Assembly: GCA_947396885.1 (NCBI GenBank)
Contig: OX377206.1
Span: forward strand, 21,323,114 to 21,387,113
Length of the DNA: 64,000 nucleotides
Direction: 5' to 3'
Source of the DNA: Heligmosomoides polygyrus polygyrus
Lineage: Eukaryota; Nematoda; Chromadorea; Rhabditida; Heligmosomidae
In this document: positions 11,298-22,996 of the stretch, one piece after another
How the letters are laid out: the number at the start of each line of letters is the position of its first letter
Position numbering within the stretch: position 1 is the stretch's first letter
Made by a program: the position numbers and the translations under genes
The notes under the pieces: model-generated
The model's database searches: none
Seen by the model: only the letters and a program-made list of their open reading frames with translations
Told to the model about the DNA's origin: nothing

Positions 11298-12392
11298 TAT
11301 AAATGTGAGGCTAGTTGACTGGTTTCTTAGGAGTCTTTCTGAAGACCCGATCCTACCATATCCTGCCATTCAATTTTATATTGTATTCCACATGACTTTT
11401 TTATTGCAATAAAGGCAAGAAGGAATAGGGAAGAAAATAAGGACCATAAGGCCAAGGTGTTGTATTGTTAGGGTTTGGAGACGAAGCCATCAAACTAGAC
11501 GTTTGACACTGGTTAGTATCCTTGATTCCTGCTCAGTGACCGATCGAGGTGGGGATCACGTGAGTATGTCAATGGGTACACACAACTGCACAACAAGAAA
11601 ACGGTAGCAATCGGCCGTGCTTCGCATGAAATCACATCAGGCGAATGTGTGTCCACTGAATAGGCTAAGGATTCACTACCTTGCTGAAATCTTCAAGGAA
11701 GATGGCTTGGTGCGGGAAGAATTGCCAGTTATTTGTCTGCTGAAGAACTAGCATTTCCTGCTTCGTGCAGAAAGTAAGGCCGAACAAAACTCACGAAAAC
11801 TCCTAAGCGGGAACAATAAAACGACGGAACGACGTCTTTGAAAGACATGAACACTGGGTGCGGAGACGATCACGTCGTTGTAACATCAAATAATCGGCCG
11901 TGGAAGAAGGTAACGAGGAAAGACAAAGACACTTATCTCAGTGCCTATAAGAAGGACTTGCTGAACCCTTCGCTCTTTTCCCTTTATTCATCAAGGCAGC
12001 CGAATGCGGAAACTGCTCAGATTTTGCTTACATCTTCAGCGCAGTTGCAGATGTCTGCCTTTATTTATTTACACCTACACCTCCTTCGACTGTCCTACCA
12101 CGCGCCCGTGCATAATGTCGTTCTTAGAACGTTCTGTTGCGATCAAAACTCTGGCGTCTGGCGGGATTCAAACTTCACCCCCTGCTGGATAATACGCTTG
12201 ATAAAACACCGCCGTTGGCGTAGAATCCTAGAAATAAGGCTCGGGTTCGAGTCCCGTCTGCCACAAGGGTTTTGATTGTAATGAGGACGCCCTTGTAACG
12301 AACCGTAAGATGTTTTTCTGGCTTTCTAGGATCTGAAGTAAAAGGTGCAAACGATAAGGTTCGATGATTATCAACTTCCTTGGAATACGGTA
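11298..12392. other. No recognised gene; tRNA-like fragment near 12205-12272
   Basis: At 12205-12272 there is a sequence ending in gggttcgagtcccgtctgcc, a perfect B box, preceded by a weak A-box-like ttggcgtagaatcc. The spacing between the boxes is too short for a tRNA, so it looks like a tRNA-derived repeat fragment. An open frame of 145 codons at 11838-12275 runs through this repeat and is probably not a gene. Confidence 0.45.
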
Positions 12393-12665
12393 GAGCTGTA
12401 TAGGACGACGTCATTCAATCTGTTTTGAGATGCGCCACGCATTCTGCTTCAAAGAAATCTCGTGGCAGTGATTCGAATGCATGTCTCGGCTACCTTCTGT
12501 GGCCAGTCGACGAACGAGTCAGTGTTTTATCCTCGCCAGACAAATGGTCCAAATCAACAAACCAGGAGGAGTGGAATGATTGACTCGTCTGGGCAGGAAC
12601 CGAACCAATAACCGCGATTAGGAGTACACGCGACAGCTATCGCCTCTTCTGTCTGTGCTGTAGTG
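12393..12665 (-). repeat. Diverged tRNA-derived SINE copy
   Basis: It has the same order of blocks as the copy at 11005-11297 (gacgtcattcaatct, atgcgccacgcattctgctt, then the Trp-rich-looking head region), but with more substitutions and a small internal loss. Confidence 0.6.
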
Positions 12666-12913
12666 AACTCTTGTTCGCGGTGTATCACAAAGAACTCAAG
12701 GGATTCTTCCAAGAACCATAAAAATGAGATGCGTCGGAGGATTACGAAGCCAGATATGTGACACAACCCAAGCCGGTTTGTCGCATTCGCTTCAAGGCCC
12801 CAACAGTTGACCAAACTGTCTGCTCTGGAATTGGGTCGTATGCTACCAAGCCAGCTGGTGTCACCGGATGGAGCCCGCCTGAGCCCGACGGGATAAGTCT
12901 GGTAGGCGGAAGC

Positions 12914-14186
12914 TATTAGGTTGTAACGAAGTAAATGGCACTGAACCACTGTAAATTTAAACAGTTAATATCTCGGCTTGTAGGCAAGTTTATTAATCGA
13001 AATTAAAACCATCTGATTCTACACATCTTTGCCAATGTGACACAGGCTTTTTTATCCCAGTAGCTTAAAAATCAGAAGTTCTGGAATTGACGAAATCTTC
13101 GAAGGCACTTTCGACATCCTGCTGGTATTTGAATATTTCCCTACCAAGAAGTCGCCAAGATGCTTGAAGAAATGGTAGTCTGTTGGGGAGAGGTCGGGAG
13201 AAAACGGAGGATGTGGTAGGAGTTCCAATGCTCAGCTCATTCAATTTCTGCAGCGTCATTCGTGCTACATGGGGGCGAGCATTGTCGTGCAGAAGGAGAA
13301 CTCGCCTTCGGTTTACCAAGGCCGGCCGGATATCCTTCAACTTTTTCATCATTTCTTCAATTTCAATGCAGTACTTCTCTGCCGTGATGGATTCACCTGG
13401 AGGGAGGAAGCTGTGGTGAATAATTCCTAGCACCACTTATCACCATTACTTTCTTTTGGTGCAATTCCGGCTTCGCAAAGACCTTGAGGCTCTCATCGCT
13501 GTCCTCCCACTGTGCCGATCGTCGCCTGTTGTCGTACATTATCCATTTCTCGTCACAGGTTACGATGCGATCAAGGAATGGGTCCGTTTCGTTACGTAGA
13601 AGCAGTGCGGACGAGATCTCATATCGTCGGTTTCTTTGCTCCTCAGACGGCTCGTGAGGCACCCACCTTTCCAGCTTTTTGGTCTTTCCAATTTCCTTCA
13701 GATGCCGGGCAGCTGTGTTGTGACTGAAGAAAAGAAGAAACCCAAGAACCTTCGCTATCTCCCTGGTACCTTTGTGTGATCCTCCTCTACCACATCTCTC
13801 AGCTTTTCCTCATCAACATCACTATGCCTCCCACGACCTTCATGTTCTTCCAAGCTTACCGAACTTCTGATATACGCCGTCCGAATTGTGGAACATCCTT
13901 GACCGAATGCGGCGTTGATCTTCTCGTCCGCCTCCTTAGCTGTAGTGCCCAGCTTGAATTCATACAAGTGAATGTCTCGGATTACCCTTTTGTCCATCTG
14001 CAAAAAAGTCAATAAAACTCTAAAGTTTTCCCACTTTTACATAGAAAATTTGGTACTCTCCGGTAGAGCAAAGTTTGCGCTTCTAAACGATATGCCACAT
14101 GTTACGGTTTGTTTTTGATCAAACGCGTAAAGACGCGCCAAAAAAATGGCGCGAGCCAGTGCCATTTAATTCGTTACAACCTAATA
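12914..14186 (-). mobile_element. Mariner element (DD34D) with TTAGGTTG-type ends
   Basis: The inverted ends are ttaggttgtaacgaa at 12916-12930 and its complement ttcgttacaacctaa at about 14170-14184. TA lies on both sides (12914-12915 and 14185-14186). The length of 1.27 kb is typical for mariner. One broken transposase gene fills the inside. Confidence 0.88.
13065..14012 (-). pseudogene. Mariner transposase, decayed by frameshifts
   Basis: Three minus-strand blocks make up the protein. 13755-14012 encodes the N-terminal helix-turn-helix region, with WSVSRRT-like text degraded. 13393-13662 has the linker MPHEPSEEQRNRR and the first catalytic Asp in VTCDEKWIMYDN. 13065-13436 has the second Asp in LLHDNARPHVA. 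The expected third-Asp block (SPDLSPTDYHFF) is readable only in a neighbouring frame, at about 13160-13230. The frame then returns for the C-terminus KYQQDVESAFEDFV. Two small compensating indels therefore flank the third catalytic Asp. The enzyme cannot be active. Confidence 0.85.
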
Positions 14187-14489
14187 GCAATGCCGCAGGC
14201 TGTTCGCGAAAATTTGGACTCTAGTTGGCACGCTCTGTATTCACTCCCAGGCCTAGAACCTTTTTGTTGCGTGAACGATTTGGTAGCAGGGAGCATGGTC
14301 GACTCGACTCGACTTGCACAACATCACGCATTCATGGGCCTTCCCTAGGGAATTCGTAGCGAACCCCTACGCGCTTGCTTAGCGCTTACAGTGCACCACG
14401 TTATTTCCGGTGTGTAATCTCTGGTCTCTGATCGGTGTCGCCGAGTAGCCATAGCCATCATAGTTGTCGAAACTGGACGATGATTCACT

Positions 14490-14665
14490 GGCAACGAGTT
14501 CCTCTGCTTCTCCCCTGAGCGTTTATTCCCGCGCAGTTGCGTGGTCCGCTGCCCTTGTCGGCTGTCGCCATCTCATCCTTCCAAACAAGTCTTCTGCCTT
14601 GGCATCCCAGCTACGGCCAGATCCTGCTGCTTACATCCCTATTATCTTAATATTTATTTTTTATT
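14490..14665 (-). mobile_element. 3' fragment of an RTE-like LINE
   Basis: The stretch cctgagcgtttattcccgcg and the following 100 bp match the 3' end of the LINE at 30999-33220 (same bases near 31015-31115). It is followed, rather than preceded, by an AT-rich run. Only the last part of the coding end is left. Confidence 0.6.
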
Positions 14666-14669
14666 TATT

Positions 14670-16335
14670 TATCTAATTATGATCCTTATGTCCGTACAAA
14701 AGGTGAGATACCACTAATGAACAAGCACAATTTCGCACTTCTAGCCAATCACTAGAAAGTTGCCCGTAATTCCCGAAAGAGGCAAATAAGGGTACGTCGA
14801 ATTTTAGAGTGATCCCGGCTCTCTGAACGATTCTTTTGTCTTCTGACCTACATAGTGAGGAACCGCTGCATATGGGATACAGCATTTCATTCCAACTGTA
14901 CTAATCCGTATCGCATTCCTTCATCAGGATTTATCAACATGCCCTCCACTTCTCAAAAGAGATCGCCGAGAGCAGAACTTCCCTATGCAGGTTGCTTTCT
15001 CTTAAGCTACACAGCCTGATCCATGTGTATAGTATGAGCTTCTGACGCTCGCTGAACTCGTGCGGTGGGGTTGCCATGTACTAGGCGACCTCCCTCTTTG
15101 CATGGGTTTCACTACACTGTACTATCAGAGGCGTTAGCAAAAGAAGGATGACGGATTCAGTGTCGACCTTCGATGCGCTCTCGCCCTGCATTGTAGACGT
15201 TTTTCACTAGAGCTGGTTTTACCGTCCCTTGAGCCTTTACCTACTCCCCTATGTATGAATGTGCGAGACTGCAGGGCTTCCGCTTTATTAGAGCAGCTAT
15301 ATTTAGTACTGCGTCCAAGTGAAGATCCTAGCACTTCTTCACAATCTTATTGTTAGCCACCTTTCCTCACTCAAATTAGAAAAATTAAACAAGGATTTAG
15401 AAGAAAAAATTAGAAAGGAAGTGGTAGCAGTGTCTGTGTGGCCTACCTGGATGGAGGGGAGGAGAGAGGATGCGCAGATTGCATTTGTCCATCTCATAAG
15501 GAAGTACTGCGGAAGAGAACAATAGCAGGTGCAATCCCGGTTTGGGAGGCGATTGGCAACTGGAACAATCGGCTCCGTCTTCTGACCATGATATTCCCTG
15601 AGCACCATGCTGCTGTCGAATACTGTCCGGCTGGTCTGTTCTGGGTAGAACACCACTTAGGATTCCACCCAATAGATTATGTAGATTCAAGGAGTGGAAC
15701 TTTCAACAAAAGACGTAAGTTAAGGCCTATTATATGTCAAGCCTTTATTGGATCCTCATAGACTACAAGTCTTCCAAACATTGGAAATATATCTGCGTTT
15801 AGTGAGAAGAATTTAGAACGTTATTGTGTCAGTCATCAAATGCATTCTTAAAAACATTTCAATCGAACAAAAATCAAAAATCGAAATCTCAACATCAATA
15901 GGGCAACTCCCAAGTAAAATTAGGTCCTCAGATTGCGTAGCCCATCATGTAGTCGAGACCATCACAATCAACAAAGTTCTTGTTTTTGGTGTAATTTTTC
16001 ATCGATCAGAAGAAATTAACATTGGAAACAGAACATGTGCGCTGTCATTTTCTTGACGTAACGCGAACCACTCCGCACTGTTTTTTAGAGCTTCAATCAA
16101 CTTATTTCAATGATTGTTGACTGTTGACGCGTGACACTACTTCAAGTTTACCAGTTAGCGCATTTACAATGAAACAGTGCCGTCAAAACATCACAACATT
16201 ACCGTGCATTTCGCTTTTCGGAGTTTGAATTGAGATTCTATTTAGTCGCCACGTTAATGCATTCTCCTGCTGTTGACGTAGATTACCAGCTTATTTTCAC
16301 CACTGACGATGAGTGCTTCAGGTAGTGTCTCCAAT
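14670..16335. other. No recognised gene; overlapping open stretches at 15319-15761
   Basis: The plus strand at 15319-15525 (68 codons) and at 15438-15761 (107 codons) is open, and a Lys/Glu-rich segment LEKLNKDLEEKIRKEV looks helical. No family is recognised and the two frames differ, so I do not call a gene. The rest shows nothing. Confidence 0.35.
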
Positions 16336-16339
16336 ATAT

Positions 16340-17480
16340 GTACAGGGCGTACGAAAAGTCCTTGCCCCTGCTTCTGCGTAGTTCCGTAACTCCTTCGGAC
16401 CTCGATTGGCTTCGGACCTCGCACTTTATTTAATGGCATATTTGAAAAGCTTGGGTCCTAGGGCGATTCGGATAGGGTCCATTTTAAGCAGATGAATTTT
16501 CAGAAAATTAGATAACTGATTTAGTTGGCATTCTTCTGATCTATACTTTAAGAAGCTCCTCTTTTGAAAGACATCGATTTTGAAGGCTATGGTTACCGAA
16601 AACAAACGGCAGATTATTGTGCGTTTGGCGAAAGAGCGCATCGCGCAGAATAAGGTGTCGGAGATCATCGGAATCGGTGTTGGGAAAATCAAGTTTGCTC
16701 TTCGTCGCTGCCGGGAAATACGCAAGGATCGCCCTCTAACTGTCCGACCTCTTTCTGTTACGATCCTACGGTGATGTATATCGTTCAGAAGCGGGTTGCA
16801 TGAAATCTGAAAATGATATGCGGAAGAAGGCTCGAGAGCTAACTGTGGGTACTGATTCTATCGGGAGGTTCACCAGAGGTATTCTCAAGCTTCGTTCGCT
16901 GGGACCACAGAAGCTTCATTTCTTGGATGACCTCATGAAGAAGTTGAAAGATGCCGCACGACGTCGACTGGCAAGACACCTTTGGTCTTCGTCAAGCAAA
17001 GAGTGAAAGTGAACAGCAGGACCTACATATCTGGAGCACATCTAAAGAAAGCTGACTTACATTGGAGCCGTTCTTCTTTCGATGGTCAGCCCTGGACCTT
17101 CTAACAGATTGCGCTCCAGCCCATAAGACGAAGATAGAAACGAAGAACGGTGACGAAGACGGTTAAGGAGGTGCATACCGAATAGAGGTACATACCGAAT
17201 AGCCGCACTTCATCACCTCCGCTGAATGCCTCCCCCTTCCCCCTCCCCCCCCCCCCCCTCTACTCACCAGGCTTGAATCTTCTCGAATTTCCGTGCCGTC
17301 GATCTTTGAAAGCATAGCCTGCGCGACCCTCCCCCTATTCAAAGTTTGGATAGCCTGAAGCGTTCCCTTCAAAAGGCCTGGGACGATCTCGACTTGGATT
17401 ACATGCGGGCGGCAGTGGATGCATTCCCGAATCGTCCCGAAACCTGCATTAGGGCTGTAGGAGGATTTTTCGAACTCTAG
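16340..17480 (+). pseudogene. Decayed Tc1-like element and transposase
   Basis: A possible 5' terminal repeat, tacagggcgtacgaaaagtc, lies at about 16340-16360; no matching right end was found. The transposase starts near 16580 with a helix-turn-helix-like segment (RQIIVRLAKERIAQNKVSEI) and a basic GRP-like linker. It continues in other frames through KKARELTV and LHFLDDLMKKLKDA. A DCAPAHKTK block (second catalytic Asp) appears near 17108-17135, and the C-terminus AWDDLDLDYMRAAVDAF lies at about 17375-17430. About 170 bp of unrelated sequence, including a long C run at 17238-17260, interrupts the last part. It has many frameshifts and is clearly dead. Confidence 0.7.
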
Positions 17481-19937
17481 ATATTGTTAATTAAAGGATT
17501 CGACTAAAGGGCTGTTCACATACATATCTGTCCATATTTGATAAATTTGTTTTCGTCGATTTTCTTGCCGATCCGTCTAATCGTAGCTGGTCGATCAACA
17601 TTTGCCCAGAGAGAAGCCTCTTCGTACGTACTCCTCCGGTCCGTAACATCACCATCCCCCTTTCTTCCTTACCTTGTTCATCGTTATTTCAATCTTTATT
17701 TTGACATCACTCACTCTCTGTTCGTCGCTTCGGTGGGGGTGAGCGGTGGCATAACATAGGCCTAACAAGTAAGAAAAAATTGTAAGAAAAATTTTTTCGC
17801 GCAAGCTTCGCCTAAAATCATCTAGGGGTTGTTTGGGGCTCTGTACATACGTAGCAACGGTTAAGATTCTAACAAAGGTTAATTCAGCTACCATCTTATT
17901 CGAGACGAATACTGCTGGGAGTCTGAGTAGTTATAATTACGTGCCTTGTGCTTGGTGGTTGACTTCTGCCAGCTTTTTTTGTTCTGATTTGATCCGATAC
18001 AACTTCACATGGAAGCTCAATGGTGTGAACGCCTAGTTCTTGCCTGTTTCTTCTTAGGAAGCTGCTTTCGTGAATGCCTTGCCATCTCAAATAGTAGATA
18101 AGTTAGTCTTTGTAAGAATCTTAACTTATGAAGATGCGCGCGACTTATGGTAGGTCCATTCTGGGATGTGCCATGCCCTTTATGCCTGCCCTTTATGCCG
18201 ACATAATGTTAAGGGAAAAAATTAGTGTTGTGGTCACCTGCTCAGTGATTCAACGCTGGGACGAAGGTCTGGCATCAATTGTTTCGTTGAAGCCTGAGAG
18301 ATGAAGAACTTCCACGGGGCAGAATCAAGCACAGCTATTCATCGCAGTGGCGCCTTTTGCCGTCAGCCATCTGTGATTCTTAATCTGTTTTTGTAAAGCA
18401 TCAGACGCCACCTTTTAAGACAACTGGGGGCTAGTCCAAGCACTTATGTTTCATATGCAGCCAGTCTAAGAGAAAATAATGTACAAATGGTAAACACTTT
18501 AACGTGATTCGAAATGGACTATGCTTTCCTCATTCTGTGCGACATTTTGAGTAAGCGTTAATCGAAAAAAGGGAAAATTTTACGCTCTTTCCAAGGAAGT
18601 CTTACAGATCACGTTAGCAGTGTATATGTAGTTCACCCGAACCCATATTGACATGATCTCATTCTGTGGACTGTGCCATGAGCATGTGCTTTATCACTCC
18701 AATTCAAGGGCTTCGTATTAAAAAATAATAATGACGATTTATTTTTAACTTCCACCAAGGGAATAAGAACTTCGCCCAAACGGTGATATGCGGAAGTTGT
18801 GGGGTAATTCAATGCCCTTTGCATTCGAAAGGTGGAATTTCAACTCAGGAGCACTTCAGGATGTCACATTCTATGTCAAAAACAATTTGATGTAGACGCA
18901 TCCGCAGCGCAGGCAATGGAGAAGTAGTCGCGATTACATCAAATTCTTCTCGATCAGGTTTGATGACACACGGCCAAAACATAACATTCGTAGCGTCAGT
19001 AAGGGCAGATTAAGTGTGTAGATCAATGTTCGGCGTTGATGAAGTTTTTTTTTCGCTCAAAAAGCTCCACACAACTTATGCAGCATTGCGATTCAGTCAA
19101 ACCAAAGTGGTAGCTGGCTAAATAGGTGAAGCTTCCACAGCAGTTGGAAGCGACATTTTCGAAAACGATAGAGGTATAGGATTTTTATTTCTTCTTACCG
19201 AGGTGACCACGTGGGAATTGACCGCCTTCCGTCCATTCTTTGAACTTAAATAATCAAACGTTTTTTTATAAACTTTATTTTAAATATGAACAGCAAAACG
19301 ATAGGCGGAAATATTGTATTGCCACCGATCTCGCGTTATTTTACATTAAATTCACTATATACTGAAGATCCATATCTAACAGATAAGACATTACAGCGAC
19401 ATCGACATTAATGTGCTGTAGTCCTGCTTGGAGGTTGTCTAAAACAAAACAGAAAACACCGTAAATTCTCACTTTATGCTTCAGAAGAAACGCTTCGAAA
19501 TACGAGAATTACAGATTTTCCTCTTCTAGAAATTATTAGAATTATAGTCCCATAGGCAGTTTAGGGTAGAATAGTAAAATTCGGCATTATAGTTTGACCG
19601 ACCTTACGTTCTCTAACAAACACTGACTCCTTGGCTGAAGCTAAGCCTTCAAGAAAATTTTGTAAGGACTAGGTGATTTTAGCTTAGATTACCTTTTTTG
19701 CTTTTTAGTGTCTTCTAAGCCAATCTCAGCATCCGCTAAGATCTACTCTCCATTAAGGTGACAAGAAAACATTTCTCCAGATAGAATTCACATCACTGCA
19801 CACGTGCGCTCGGTTAGAGAAGCCAGATGGTGCAGATTCGTTACGTCAGCGCGTACGCCATAACCTGACCACTCACTCTACCGCTCTAGTAGAGCAAGCA
19901 CTGATTTTTGTGAAAGTCGCGGTTTTCTGAATGGGCT
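17481..19937. other. No recognised gene; relic of the shared repeat module near 17795-17850
   Basis: At 17795-17850 the order ttttttcgcgcaagcttcgcc, then ctaggggttgtttggggct, resembles the module in the elements at 1-1207 and 30396-30829. No exon or transposon ends were recognised in the rest, which is AT-rich (19260-19420 especially). Confidence 0.4.
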
Positions 19938-20125
19938 GTGATGGAGTAGTCGGAGGAAGTGTCGGTTGTCGCGTACACCTTTGATTGATCCAAGCTTCGG
20001 GACCCGAGCAAGCCAACCCACCCTCCTGGGTAAATGAATTGGTACAAGACTTGTACGGGAGGGATAACATACTAGGATAAGCTACTGAATTTTCCATGGG
20101 CTGACCACTGCAGGTCACATTGTGT
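19938..20125 (+). repeat. tRNA-derived SINE fragment
   Basis: It holds the blocks gatggagtagtcggaggaag (head), gtaaatgaattggtacaaga and ccactgcaggtcacattgtg, in the same order as the 22690 copy. The 3' tail is missing. Confidence 0.65.
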
Positions 20126-20463
20126 ATGTCAACTGCGCAATAAACAAATTACCATTACGATGCCATGCAGAAGTAGAAGGCTTGGTGCATCTCGCAAAAA
20201 TGCTGCTTTTCGCTGAACTTTATCCGTTCTCCTTCATAGGGAAACAAGAAAACGCCCAAGGCCTGGTGCCTTGGCCACCACTTCCCCGCCAACCTGTTTC
20301 TCACTTGATCTCACAGGCGATACACGACCGGAGGAGTGAAAGGAGAGGAGGAGCCTAATTCCGAAGGCATTCTGGTGCCACCTGTCGTGTTTCATGTACA
20401 ACGATATTCAGTCCTGAGTGAGTACGAGCTTCACCTTCACGCCTGGTCAGTCTACATGGTTGG

Positions 20464-20808
20464 TCAGTATAACCAGTTGTGGGAAACTTTCCGAACGTCA
20501 ACTTGAATTGCGGCGTCGGTTACAAGCAAGCCGTGTCTCGTTGTTTTCGGTGTTCTAACGGGCGCTGACGAATCGCTGACAATCCGACGGACGCTTGATG
20601 CTGCGCCGACGGTCGTGTCGTCGTCACAAAGAGAAACCGTCTCAAGCGTTAAATTAGCGTCAACGCTGACGACGACGCACCGGTGTTGGACCAGTTCGTC
20701 TCGATGTTTGCCTATGTATGCAAGATGCCATAGATCGGCGTTAGATGGTGAATGGAACAAATAGTTACCGGGGAAGGTCATGTCATTCATGTAAAACATG
20801 TTTCCCAC
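20464..20808 (-). CDS. Possible coding exon, unknown protein
   Basis: The minus strand is open for 114 codons from an ATG at 20808 to a stop at 20464, and also stays open some way upstream. The composition is protein-like, with mixed hydrophobic and polar residues and many CG-containing codons, unlike the AT-rich surroundings. Readable segments include NMFYMNDMTFPGNYLFHS and GKHRDELVQHRCVVVSVDA. I recognise no domain. There is no clear splice acceptor or start context, and it could equally be a fragment of an unknown mobile element. Confidence 0.3.
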   Translation of the reverse strand: MGNMFYMNDMTFPGNYLFHSPSNADLWHLAYIGKHRDELVQHRCVVVSVDANLTLETVSLCDDDTTVGAASSVRRIVSDSSAPVRTPKTTRHGLLVTDAAIQVDVRKVSHNWLY

Positions 20809-21016
20809 GGTCAGAGAAGCGAACCCGATCCACCCACTCGATCAAGGGCACTGGCCGCCTGGCTCGGCTCCTTTCGGTTTTCGTCGAATTCTTTCCTTGC
20901 AGTCGTTTCTTCTGGATTGAATAGCTCTTAATGAGCACTTTCGGTGGAGAGCTTCTTGTCGTTACCTGGTCGGCGATGTTCTACAAAGGCTCGTCACAAA
21001 TTTTCTTCCATACCTA

Positions 21017-21409
21017 CAATACCGCTCCTGTCTTTTGGTTTTTGGGCGGAATAGGCGCAAAAAAAACGCCGTTATTGCCGTTTTCCTATAATTCTCTTCA
21101 TACCGGCCTATTCAAAAAGCAAATGTTGCAGTCCAGATTTAATGTGGGCGATCTATCCAATGATGTAGGAGGTATCATTCAGTGGTTTTAGAAAGATATA
21201 GCTTTGATGACCTATAAGACTTGGACTCCGTCGGTGCAATTATCTCGAGCGATAGAAGGGTCGCCGTCGTCAGGTTTTATAGGTGTCAGATCTATTTCTT
21301 CTAAAACCACTGTATGATACCTACATCATTGGATAAATCTATCATTCGGCAAAAACGGCGGTTTTTTGCGCCTATTCCGCCCAAAAACCAAAAGACGGGA
21401 GCGGTATTG
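21017..21409. mobile_element. MITE with CAATACCGCTC ends and TA target duplication
   Basis: The left end caataccgctcctgtctttt and its inverted copy at about 21390-21409 are nearly perfect over about 57 bp. Inner parts are also inverted (about 21150-21185 against about 21298-21340). TA borders both sides (21015-21016 and 21410-21411). At 393 bp with no coding region it is a typical MITE. The first 11 bases equal the end of the much larger foldback at 57758. Confidence 0.8.
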
Positions 21410-21419
21410 TACTACCTAA

Positions 21420-21705
21420 AGGGCTTGGTAGCGCAGTCAAAGGAGATACCGGCTGTCGCGTGCACCTGATCCTGGCTGGTTCTTGGTTTGGATTTCCACC
21501 AATGCCAACCAATCTTTCCATAGTCGGTGAATTGTGACCAGACTCGACTGGTCACAATTCACCGACTACATCGGCTGTCCACCGCAGGTAACTGTATAGG
21601 ACAGATACGCATTCAAATTACCTCCACGACACCGAGTCGAAGAGAACGCGTGACGTCTCCCAAAAGTGATTGACTATCGCCGCCCTTCATCCTTTTTATT
21701 TTTTA
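21420..21705 (+). repeat. tRNA-derived SINE copy with an internal perfect palindrome
   Basis: The head has ggtagcgcagtcaaaggaga (A box) and ggtttggatttcc (B-box-like), and the body ends in a tccttt tail. In place of the usual middle there is a hairpin at 21522-21567: agtcggtgaattgtgaccag, six bases, then its exact complement. The normal body has only the left half of this. Confidence 0.75.
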
Positions 21706-22194
21706 CCTTCTATCTATTCCCATACCATTTACAGCGTTACTTCACGGACCTCCCCCCCCCCCCCCCTCCCATAAAATTCTCACTTGAGCGGTCATAAAAC
21801 CCTTACTGCTTCAGTTACATCAAAGCCTTCTTTTGAAGAGGTGGAGCGCCAGCATGTGTTGGGATTGCGCCACGTTTTCTTTCAAGCAACACTTTTAGTT
21901 ACTCGAAGATGAATGTATATGTAACCTAAAGCTGGAAATAGGGTAGAACAATGAGAAGAAGATAAAAATTAGGCATACACATAGTTGTTCGACTAAGAGA
22001 AATATTCACAGGCTGAAGCAGCCACAGAGGCTACAGATATACACGGAATAGGGAATTATGTTTTACACTCGACCGAGTAATACTCCGCGTTCTCTGTACT
22101 TCGACAACATGATCGTGTTATATTCGATAATAAAACCTAAATTATTTTCTTTCTCTAACGAGTGATAGCATTAATAAATGCATACCTGTATTGG

Positions 22195-22500
22195 GCGCGT
22201 GGGCGCGCAATGGGGATAGGCATCGAGTGTACATAGAGTGCACTCCGAACCGTGTTTCTTGGTTCGGATCCCGCCCAGGCCAGTGAAGCCTTCCATCTTA
22301 GCAGGATAGTTGATTTGGTGTCAGACTTCCAGACTTGTTCGGGAGAACACTGACTTATTCATGACCACCACAGGCCATTGTTCAGGTCAAGTACGCATTC
22401 AAATAGCCTCCACAATATCTTGTAGAAGCAGAATACGTGGCGCATCTCAAAGAGGGTTGATTGACGCCGACCTTTATCGTTTTTACACATCCATTAAAGC
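22195..22500 (+). repeat. tRNA-derived SINE copy
   Basis: It contains ttggttcggatcccgcccag, the aagccttccatctt block, the acgcattcaaatagcctcc block, and an end with gttgattgacgcc before cctttatcg. The head is diverged. Confidence 0.7.
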
Positions 22501-22689
22501 TGTAAGATTTCCTTCTCTGCTCACTAACCACTTGGGAAGAGTTACAGCTAGAAGACTCGTCTGAAAATAGGTGGGGAAACGAACCTTTTGAAAAAGAATT
22601 TATTACTTTCTATTTTTTCACTTTACTTCATGATTACGGATAAAGAAGGCTTTAAAAAACTGGACCTGGCATCCCGTTTGCCAAAAATA

Positions 22690-22996
22690 TTTTTACAGGG
22701 GCGCTTGTGGAGCAGTCGGAGGAGGCGCCGACTGTCGTCTGCACCCGATACCAGGTTCCTGGTTCGGATTTCCCGCCCAGGCCAACCAAGCCTTCCATCC
22801 CTCCGGGGTCGGTGAATTGGTACGAGACTAGTCTGGGAAGGATAAAGCGCTGACTTGTTCATCGGCTGGCCACCGCAAGTCATTGTATGGCCAAACACGC
22901 ATTCAAATCGCCTCCACAACATCCAGTAGATGTAGAATGCGTGATGCATCCCAAAAGGGTTGAGTAACGCCGTCCTTTATCCTTTATCCTTTATTT
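22690..22996 (+). repeat. tRNA-derived SINE, best-preserved copy
   Basis: The 5' part is tRNA-like: gtggagcagtcggagg (A box) and ggttcggatttcccgcc (B box) about 45 bp apart. A shared body follows, with ccaaccaagccttcc, ggtcggtgaattggtac, aaagcgctgacttgttcatc and acgcattcaaatcgcctcc. The 3' tail is a (tccttta)n repeat. Promoter boxes at the head and a short tandem tail are the hallmarks of a LINE-mobilised SINE. At least a dozen copies lie in this window on both strands. Confidence 0.85.

Noticed and set aside
11838..12275. A 145-codon plus-strand frame
   Set aside because: It ends in a tRNA-like repeat and its second half is repeat-derived; no domain recognised.
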